A stretch of DNA of 64,000 bases from Doris montereyensis (taxonomy: Eukaryota; Mollusca; Gastropoda; Nudibranchia; Dorididae): assembly GCA_037039925.1 (NCBI GenBank), contig JAXRKP010000160.1:294501-358500 (forward strand), given 5' to 3'. The notes beneath the pieces are model-generated. The model was not told the DNA's origin, searched no databases, and was given only the letters and a program-made list of their open reading frames with translations. The position numbers were made by a program, and so were the translations under genes. Positions within the stretch are counted from its first letter, which is position 1, and each line of letters opens with the position of its first letter. Positions 11,706-64,000 of this stretch are shown here, piece after piece.

Positions 11706-12787
11706 CCACTTCGAAAGTTTAAATCAAGATTTTAGTTTACTTGCTCCACTTCCATAGATTTTTTTTTAGTATAGCTCTTTAGATCTAGATCTAGTTGGCG
11801 CCTCGATCAAGAGGTGAAATGTGCATTACCACTGATCAGGCAGTGAGACAGGAGGTACCATCATTGAAGCTCTAGTATCATGTGAAAGTCATGGTGACTA
11901 TCACACATGGGCCCTGAGAGAACTGAAGTGTGTGGTGTAGGAAATGTTTAGGTTATTGAAGGGCCCCACCCCTGCAGCCCGTGTGGTGTGTAGGTAAAGG
12001 TAAGGATTGGGGGTATGTTTTGCAGCATCAGATCTTGGGTCCTCCAAAGGCCATATATGGGCCCTCCAACTGGGGCAATGCCACGGATGAGCCCCTTTTT
12101 ATCTGAAAGCCTGCCATTTTATGAACATTTTTATAAAAGGCAGGGAAATTGTTGATGCAATAATAAGATAGAAAAAGAAATAGAACTAGATTTGAAAATA
12201 GGGGATGAGGGATGGTGATAAGAGTGTACCCGACTGGGAGTCCTTCTTTTTCATTTAGATTTACTAATCTAGATCTAGTCATTCATTAGGAGCCATGCTC
12301 ACGCGTCGTCTCAATCGACGAACTCCGGCAGACGGCTTGATTGTTTGAGAAAATCTCAATAGCAATCGTCAGAGGCAATGCCACCATTAGTGTTCGAAAT
12401 TCTTGTGCCACCAATACTCAATATCATTTTACTGTAGATATAGTTATAATAGTGTTAGTAGTTTTGTTATCTTATTTTTAGGGTGACAAAACATCTTTGT
12501 AGGATGTAGTGTTTAAATAATTCCTTATCATTATGCTGATGTCCACAAAACTTTCATCTTTAATAATTAGCGGCCAAAATCGCTTTGTTTCAAGGCTACC
12601 CCATTCAACAAGTGCCTGCTTGAGCTACCTCTTTCAGTCATTCATTACATAACATTTAAAAAAATTTTTTTTTCTTTTACTATCATTAGTAGATGTCGTC
12701 ATTTAAATTATATTTGTTATTACCACCTCTTACGTTTAACACATTTTTATGCCTAAAATTTGGCTGTTCACAGAAACTCAAGTCAAA
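11706..12787. other. Upstream region of MSH6
   Basis: No gene found. This stretch should contain the MSH6 promoter and 5' UTR. I see no convincing TATA box near the start codon and cannot place the transcription start. AGATCT motifs recur at about 11,780-11,790 and 12,270. Confidence 0.4.
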
Positions 12788-47245
<34,458 letters not shown>

Positions 47246-47421
47246 TGTTGTCTTCACAGAATCTGACAAATGATAATGAAATTTTACTGTTGTACTTTTC
47301 AAATATTGTTCATCCTTTTGTTGTCTTGTTGGTAGCATTTCTCTTTTGTATCATCCATGTTGACACTCATTTCTCAATTCAGTCAGTGTTTTCTGACTTT
47401 CCAATGTAATTTTTACAACAA

Positions 47422-47427
47422 AATAAA
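47422..47427 (+). terminator. MSH6: MSH6 poly(A) signal AATAAA
   Basis: AATAAA lies 177 bases after the stop codon. Cleavage would be expected 10-30 bases later, giving a 3' UTR of roughly 200 bases. Confidence 0.7.
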
Positions 47428-47529
47428 TTTCAATGTAATTTTTTATACGTTTTGGCTTTTCTTTGTATGCCCTATTAACGTGTATGGAATGTGTGTGTGT
47501 GTGTAAATGTTTGATGTTGATGCAAACAC

Positions 47530-47672
47530 AAGGTTGCTTGTGTCATGTGGGCGCTGCTGGTAGGTCCTATTTCCTTCCTTTCCTTCTTTGACTTATATTT
47601 CCTCTTAATTCACCCTGATATCACAGCAAAGGTGGACCGGTAAATTTCAAACAAACAAACAAACAAGGCTGA
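47530..47672 (+). repeat. Dispersed repeat with (CAAA)n tail
   Basis: Same family as 24,800-24,950: GCGCTGCTGGTAGGTCCTAT, CACCCTGATATCACAGCAAA, GGTGGACCGG, then (ACAA)n. Just downstream of MSH6. Confidence 0.65.
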
Positions 47673-47924
47673 AATACCCTTCGTTTCATTTAATATGTAA
47701 GAAAAGGGAAATAAATTATCTCCAAACAATTTTTTTACAAAAAAATACTGTCATAAAGGCAGGAATTTGTGAAAAGGCAAAATAAGGTCAGCATTAGAAA
47801 TGTTTTATGACATAAGATGTACAAAGGATTTTAGTTTTCGATCTCGGTTCTGAAAGTGAAAAGTTCAAAAGACGTAATGTTGAATTCATATCAAACAATT
47901 AATTTACGGTAATCTTTTCAAATG

Positions 47925-48205
47925 TGTGACGTCAGCGGCCGAGTAGTTAGGCTGCGGGACTTGAAATCATGAGGTCCCTGGCTCAAATCCCAGCAAAGCT
48001 AGTTTTGACATTGTGTTCCTTGAGAAAAGACACTAACAAATATTTTCCCCACTCGACCCCAGGTGCAATTGGGTACAAGCACTAGCATGAGAGTAAAAAC
48101 TTGCATCAGACTCGTCATGTCTATGAGGATTATTATCACCTGTTCTATTTCACGCTATAGAAACCGGATAATCTCCGGCTCTGGGCTGTAATGACCTTGA
48201 AGAAA
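47925..48205 (+). mobile_element. tRNA-derived SINE, family B
   Basis: GTGACGTCAGCGGCCGAGTA head, B-box-like GGCTCAAATCCC, then CCAGGTGCAATTGGGTACAA, the GATTATTATCACCTGTTC block and CACGCTATAGAAACCGG. It has the longest body of the family here on the plus strand. Confidence 0.85.
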
Positions 48206-49940
48206 CTTTCATTTTCAAATGCATTAGTGTCCCAAACCCGTCCCTTGTAACAAAGATATCTTTCAGTTCCTTTTTGTTGTTTTAAAGTTCAATCTTCACT
48301 AGATGTATAGATCTCTTAGCCTTGGTTATTGTGCTATTTCACAAAAATAGCCTTCACATTTTTATTATTAATACATGTAATGGATGGAGCATAAGGTGCC
48401 AATAAATTGCCTCTGTTGTACCCTATCCTGACACAAGTGACAGTGACAGTAAATTCTGAGAAATCTTCATTAAACTAATTAAAAGTGCGCAGATACATTC
48501 ATTAGGAACCTCATTCTACATTACTGAACTTGTGTGTAGATTATACTAACACTAACATTTAATGATTGTAGGGCCTAGTTAACAAATTAAAAATATTTCT
48601 TCTGGTAGTGAATGGCTTTCCATCCACTTCAAACTTCAAGATGTTGCCAAGAGTATTTGACATTGCAACAATGAATAAGTTCAGTCTTAGTTAGCAATAG
48701 TACTTTAGTAGTGTCAGTAGTACTACTCTTCCAGAAAAGTGGAATGTTAACAGTGAAGTTACAAAAAGCAGGACGAACACCTGAAACTCCATTTGTCTAC
48801 CTGATCTGTTTGTATATTACACACACACACAAACATACTCTCGCTTTCTCTCTCTCTTGTAGTAAGCATATTAGTTTTTTTATTAGTATATGAAGCATAT
48901 TATTTTTTTCATATTGTTTCTTAATTCACTTTAAGATTATAATATAGTAGACGGTAAATTGTTTGTAATTTAAAAGATGTAAAAACGAGGCTTATACTCT
49001 TATATTTTTCTTCACTTCATCACGTTATACATGCATTATTTTATACACCCCATCTTTTTCTCTTCCTTTTCCTCTCCCATCTTTTTTCTTCTTTCACCCC
49101 CCCCCCCCTCCCCCAAACAAAGAAACCCAACAACAAAACAAAACAAAATAAAACAAGCAACAACAAACTAACCCATAATGTCTCTCTTCCCTGGGTACAT
49201 TTTGTCACTACATGTCTGTCTCAACTGATGAAAAAGAATAAAACTGCAATAGGCCGATACCTAATGAAGAGGAATATAAAACAATAATGAAAGGCCCCAT
49301 AGAAAGAAAGCGGAACAGAACGATGAAATTATCGGGTGGCCCACCCTTTGTCAGCAACACAGAATAACAGACAAAAAACTAGGGAACAATGTTGAACAGA
49401 TCTAATGGTGCCAAGAGGTGGCTAATGGTGTAATGACCCATCACACAATTACCATAAACAGAGCAAGCCTCATAATAACAATAAATATTAATAATACAAA
49501 TATTAAAACTAATAATAATAATAATAATTTAAAAAATAATAGTAATAATAATATGATAATACTAATATAATAATGAAAGAGAAATAGTCATAAGAGATGG
49601 GAGAGGAGACGGGGAGAATATGGAGAAAGAGAGAAATAGATAGAAAAGGAAATAAAAATAAGACAAGTAGAACGAGAGAAGAGGGAGCAAGGAAATATAG
49701 ACGGGTGGATAGAAATGACGGAGACAAAATGAGAGGGAGGGAGAGAGATGAGGTATCATACAGAAAAGGTGAATGACCATACCAGTACTAATGTAGCAAA
49801 TCATAACTAGTGGTAGTGGTATTGCAGTTTGCTGTTAAGGCCATGAGGATGGCAAGTACCACATGGGCTGGTGAAATCTGTCGCGCCAGGTGCTATAACG
49901 GCCTCATCGGCCAATGCGGTACGTGCCATCCTTATGCTAT
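48206..49940. other. Intergenic, low-complexity rich
   Basis: Contains short (CA)n/(CT)n at about 48,818-48,858, a C run near 49,098, AAT-rich and GA-rich tracts. At 49,240-49,330 a segment (CTAATGAAGAGGAATAT) is shared with 26,265-26,335. No gene recognised. Confidence 0.5.
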
Positions 49941-49952
49941 ATCACTAGTCAT

Positions 49953-50036
49953 AATCTCTCTCTCTCTTCTTCCTACTAATCCTACTCTCTATCTCTCTCG
50001 CGCGCGCTCTGTCTCTCTCTCTGTCTCTCCTTCCTA

Positions 50037-50117
<81 letters not shown>
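49953..50117 (+). repeat. (CT)n microsatellite
   Basis: Imperfect CT/TCTCTG repeats with a CGCGCGC insert near 50,000, then about 70 perfect bases of CT. Confidence 0.95.
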
Positions 50118-50118
<1 letters not shown>

Positions 50119-50225
50119 ATTTTTCTCCATCTATTCTATCCGTCCGTCACCATCTTCCCTATTACATATTGTCTCATCCTATTTATGTCTCATTTTTATT
50201 TCCTTTTCCTCTCTCTATTCTGCCC

Positions 50226-50261
<36 letters not shown>

Positions 50262-50272
50262 AAAAAGAAAGA
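50226..50272 (+). repeat. Poly-A tract
   Basis: About 34 consecutive A followed by interrupted A/G. Possibly a retroposon tail, but no element body is identified upstream. Confidence 0.85.
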
Positions 50273-50660
50273 GAAGCTGGTCGAAGTGACTGTTCTTAAT
50301 GCATTAAATTTGATTGGATTACTTTCTTTTTTAATAATATAATTTTTTTTCGCAGAAATGTAACGTAGTGCTGGTAATATGTATTAGTAAGAGAATTGAG
50401 GTGTTATGAATGCACTTCCAGAAAAGAAGGAAGGACGGTAAAAAAAGATTCATTCTGATTCACTCTACGATGTTCAAATTAAAAATTGTTAATATAAAAG
50501 TTTAATTCAATATATTTTTTCAAAAATAACAAAACAAATAATAATAATTCTTCAACAAATGTAAACGCTAATACTCTGTACCCGTGAAAGTGTTGAGTTT
50601 TCGTGGGAGAAATAAAGATTGAAGGAAAAAGAGTCGGAAAGAGAAATGTTGCGTGCATTT

Positions 50661-50780
<120 letters not shown>

Positions 50781-50799
50781 AGAGGGGAAGGGAAATAAA

Positions 50800-51240
50800 G
50801 GGAAAAAAAGACAAAAGTCATAATTCCGAGAATATAAAATAAAAAATTGATGGGAATTTTCGTTTAAAGAGAAACGATTTTAAAAGTATTGCGTATACCA
50901 AACAAAGTAATCCACATATGATTATAATTACATCAGCGCCACAGACAGTCTCTCCTCCGGTGATACACTCTTCCTGAACCGTGTGTCTTGAAAAGTGATA
51001 GCTGCTCCAACAAAGCTTTCTCTGCTCATTATGTAGTAGCAGAAATTCTTTTTAGGGTAACATCGGAGGTCACCATAAAGCTTATGGAATGGACCCTTGA
51101 GTAATCTTTGGGTCAGTAAAGGATACACCCAATACTGTTTTTTCTGTCTCTTTTTTCTAATACGAAGCAACACAGCGCAAACACATGCAACCTCTATTTC
51201 ATCCATTTTGAAAATGCAATGTAGGAAGAAGCACACCACG
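50800..51240. other. Intergenic upstream of the zinc-finger gene
   Basis: No recognised gene or element. Short frames on both strands lack motifs. Confidence 0.4.
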
Positions 51241-51362
51241 ACGGTGCAGTATGTCCCGGAACAGTCCTGTCCTAGTGCGGTATTTGTTCTGAAACGAAAA
51301 AAAAACCAACCGTGGGACAGGACAGGTCTGTCCCGGGACGGGACTGTCGTAGTGCGGTAGAA
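51241..51362. promoter_or_regulatory. GTCCC/GGGAC-rich inverted motif cluster near promoter
   Basis: Within 120 bases GTCCC or GGGAC occurs repeatedly in both orientations, including GGGACAGGACAGG and TGTCCCGGGACGGGACTGTC. CTAGTGCGGTA and GTAGTGCGGTA end two similar blocks. It lies 130-250 bases upstream of the zinc-finger start codon. It may be regulatory or one end of an unseen transposon. Confidence 0.35.
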
Positions 51363-51490
51363 CCCTTAGTAGGCATTTCATATCTATAGACCCCTACACG
51401 CATTTTTCTTCACTGTGCAAGGGCGGTAACTAGCATTTCTTTGTGCATTTCATTCAGTGACCGGTGGATACTCGCTAAGAACAGCCGAAA

Positions 51491-61562
<10,072 letters not shown>

Positions 61563-61914
61563 GTGATGTATTTCAAGCATAGTTTGCTGTTGTGGATAAA
61601 TGTTAACTTCAATGTCATTGCCATCCTTTGCTATTTTAGGTCAAAATGTTTTTTGTTTCTGTCGTGTTGATGAAAACAAATTGACGTAAAAAAATTTGTT
61701 TTCAAATTTTTGTTGTTGTTGCATAAATCAGCAGACATGTATGTCATTTACTCGTATACACGTATGCTTAACAAATTTGAGTTGACGAAAATATATTACA
61801 TAATTGTTTTCTTAAGAAATTTTCTAAAACTCTTGTACAACATTCAGAGCTATCAAGCTGGGTCATAATGTGCACACCGTGTGTCAATGGTAAACGTAAA
61901 GAGGCAAAAGTTCC

Positions 61915-62122
61915 TTCAGGGTCGTTGCAACCCATAGAGTCGGAGTTTATTCCGGTCTCAATAGCGTGAAACTGAACAGGTGATAATAATCACCTCCTGG
62001 ATGTGACGCTAGTCTAATGTAGGCTTTTATTCCTAAGCTTGCGCTTGTACCCATTGCTCCTGTATTGAGTGGGAAAAATACATGTTACGCGCCTTTTACA
62101 AGAAACACAACGTCTGAACTAG
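61915..62122 (-). mobile_element. tRNA-derived SINE, family B (body part, split)
   Basis: Body of a reverse-oriented family B SINE, up to CGTCTGAACTAG. Its tRNA head resumes at 63,526 after the 1.4-kb insertion. Confidence 0.8.
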
Positions 62123-63525
62123 AGTGAAGTCCCCGGCACTCGCACACTAACGGTCGGAAAGGGGCACGTCACTCTTGTAACTTACGCTCTTTGTACTTGA
62201 TCCTAAATTTGATGCTACCATGTTTAAGAGTTATCTTTTCCTGAGCGAGAGGTGGCGTGTCGAGCCCATTGTGTGATTGACTTTCGCACCGACCCTTTTC
62301 CGCACGACCATTATGGTTCCCCCATCTCGCACAGCAAACTTGAGAGTTGCCTGAAGTCGCACAGCCTGTGCTCCGGCACTCCGCAGTCTCAAAGTGCACT
62401 ATAAATGACCCCGATTTATGATCAAATCCAAAGTTTTGATACAATTTAGCTCAGTTAAAAGCTTTGAGAGTTGTTTCATTGCTAACAATGGCTAACTCAC
62501 CCCCAAAACAGTTCCGTAACCCTCTCACAATTAATTTACTCACAATTAATTTACTCATGTCACACAGCTAGCGCCAGCAGTTACCCACTCACTCTCTGAC
62601 ACCTTAATTAAAACACATGATGTCACACAGACAGCACCAGCAGTCACATACTGTAGTGTAAAACAGAAGAGCTGAGAAACAAATGTTGGATATAAAAGTC
62701 ATGATTTTATTTATGATAATACTTTACAACTTTCACAAACATGTTATTTTCTCAATCTCATTCATGCTCATCCCTTGCAAACTTGCATCCTTCAGACAAC
62801 CTATGTGAAACCACCTCCCACAATCACAGCCAATCCATTCACAAAATTCACTGTCTTTCTCACCAACTCAGAATATTTTATATTCTTTAGGCGAAATTTT
62901 ATAGTTGAAGTCATTTCTGAAAGTGAAAGATTTGTTAATCAGTTTTGTTACTCAAAAATTAAAATATGAACTCTCTTTTCTCTCTCCAGCAAAACGTAGT
63001 GTAAAAAACCCACAAAAAATAGCCATAGTCAGCATCGTATTATGCTTTACTACTCAATTTACTCAAATATAAGTGAGAGTTGGGCGCTGTGCGACTAGTG
63101 GCACTCCTATAGAAAACTGATCCCCCTTTCGTACAGTCCCATAAACAGCATAATAGCTACGAACACGCGGCATTCCAAGGCATAGTTAAATATAGAAGGG
63201 ATTTTCCAGTCATTCTCAACAAGAAGAACTAAATATAGAATTATTCCCATAATTTCATATCACTAAGTAAAGTTACAGAGTCCACTAGCGAAAAATAAAA
63301 ATGGCGGATGTTCTTACTTACTTCTCGATTCGCGAAGATTTTCTTGTAAAAAAATATAGCAGATAAGGACGTGTCGTCTCAAAAATAGGTAGGAAGCGAA
63401 GGGAAAGGATAACTGTGTATGTGCGATACGTGGTGGCGGGGAAAACAGCGTAATTTCGGTAATAATCGACTCGAAAGCACGAAGTGTGCGAGAGATGGGC
63501 GTGTGCGAGTACTGGCGACTTGACT
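62123..63525. mobile_element. 1.4-kb DNA transposon inserted in a SINE
   Basis: Terminal inverted repeats AGTGAAGTCCCCGGCACTCG and, at the other end read inward, AGTCAAGTCGCCAGTACTCG continue to CACAC (21 of 25 identical). CTAG flanks both sides as a 4-bp target duplication. The SINE reads on across it. No transposase frame is recognised; the longest frame (62,444-62,169, minus) has no known motif. The superfamily is not assigned. Confidence 0.85.
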
Positions 63526-63602
63526 CTAGCGTTGCTAGGATTCGAAACTGGGACTACATGATCCCCACTTCAGCAACCTAACCACTCGGCCACCGACACC
63601 AC
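63526..63602 (-). mobile_element. tRNA-derived SINE, family B (tRNA head, split)
   Basis: GGATTCGAAACTGGG (B box) and CACTCGGCCACCGACACC (A box) complete the SINE begun at 61,915. It repeats CTAG at 63,526-63,529. Confidence 0.85.
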
Positions 63603-64000
63603 ACCAATGTCAATGGGCTTTCCAAAAGGATTAGCTGCTAGATCCGGCCTTTGTAAAATGATGGAAATCAAGTAGGTGCAAATCAATGAGAGTGAGTGAG
63701 TGGTAGAAAGCGAGAAGATGAGTGCAGCGCATTCATCCATGGTTTGTGTAATACTATAGTACTAATACTAGTAGGCCTGGTGGCACTTTGCGGTTGGTTA
63801 AGCTCTGGTGAGCCGGCTGACGTACCATGATATAGTGTGCCAGTGTGCTTTTACAACATTGTTTTGGCACTCAAGGCTGCAATCATGTGTACGTTTCAAT
63901 GTTGTTCTGTCATATGTAGCGTTAGATCATCACTGACATTCTTTTTGGCAACCATATTTAAATGAAAACACAACACCTGTATGTTGCAGTTTAGGAAACA
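63603..64000. other. Right edge, nothing recognised
   Basis: No exon, RNA gene or element identified. Probably still within the zinc-finger gene's intron if that gene continues. Confidence 0.4.

Noticed and set aside
62990..63072. Possible sixth exon of the zinc-finger gene after CTCTCCAG
   Set aside because: It lies inside the 1.4-kb transposon, and the predicted residues do not supply the missing zinc-binding His.

Overview
This is AT-rich, intron-rich animal nuclear DNA. Splice signals (GT..AG), an AATAAA poly(A) signal, tRNA-derived SINEs, non-LTR retrotransposon remnants, short inverted-repeat DNA transposons and long microsatellites are all visible. There are no operons, bacterial ribosome-binding sites, CRISPR arrays or phage genes. 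The style of the repeats (scattered AGATCT/TCTAGA arrays, tRNA SINEs with CAAAT-type tails, LINE tails of TTCTGA units) suggests a mollusc, probably a gastropod. That assignment is inference only.

Layout. (1) 1-1.0 kb: on the minus strand, the first coding exon of a gene that looks like FAM8A1, an RDD-family ER membrane cofactor of the HRD1 ubiquitin ligase; the rest lies off the left edge. (2) 1.0-12.8 kb: intergenic and repeat-dominated, with microsatellites, a 36-bp minisatellite, a minus-strand LINE (6.1-8.2 kb), a plus-strand LINE 3' portion (8.4-9.7 kb) and an odd inverted-motif element (11.14-11.70 kb). (3) 12,788-47,245: a complete MSH6 (MutS homolog 6) gene on the plus strand, read here as 35 coding exons. 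It encodes about 1,367 residues once 11 single-base frame breaks are allowed for, against 1,360 in human. PCNA-motif, PWWP, mismatch-binding, connector, lever, clamp and ATPase segments follow in the expected order, and the introns hold many mobile-element copies. (4) 47.2-51.4 kb: intergenic, with microsatellites and SINE pieces. (5) 51,491 to at least 61,562: a plus-strand gene for a multi-zinc-finger protein of the JAZ/U1 type (ZNF346/ZNF385-like). Five exons carry four fingers, the last probably finished beyond this window. Its introns contain a dense AGATCT array, a LINE interrupted by inverted copies of a TTAA-flanked MITE, and a 1.4-kb transposon sitting cleanly inside a SINE.

The three genes are not functionally linked in any way the sequence shows. 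MSH6 pairs with MSH2 (not in this window) to recognise base mismatches and small loops in newly replicated DNA. The zinc-finger protein probably binds double-stranded RNA or structured nucleic acid.

The most important caution is that the MSH6 reading frame breaks in eight exons, almost always at short homopolymers, and the neighbouring zinc-finger gene has the same kind of break. Splice sites and conserved residues are otherwise intact, so this looks like uncorrected indels in a long-read assembly rather than a dead gene. I did not find a convincing new biological system. The most notable non-genic structures are the transposon nested in a SINE (62.1-63.5 kb), the fold-back MITE/LINE arrangement (52.1-56.1 kb), the inverted GTCCNAATA cluster (11.1-11.7 kb) and a perfect 34-bp palindrome (60.2 kb).
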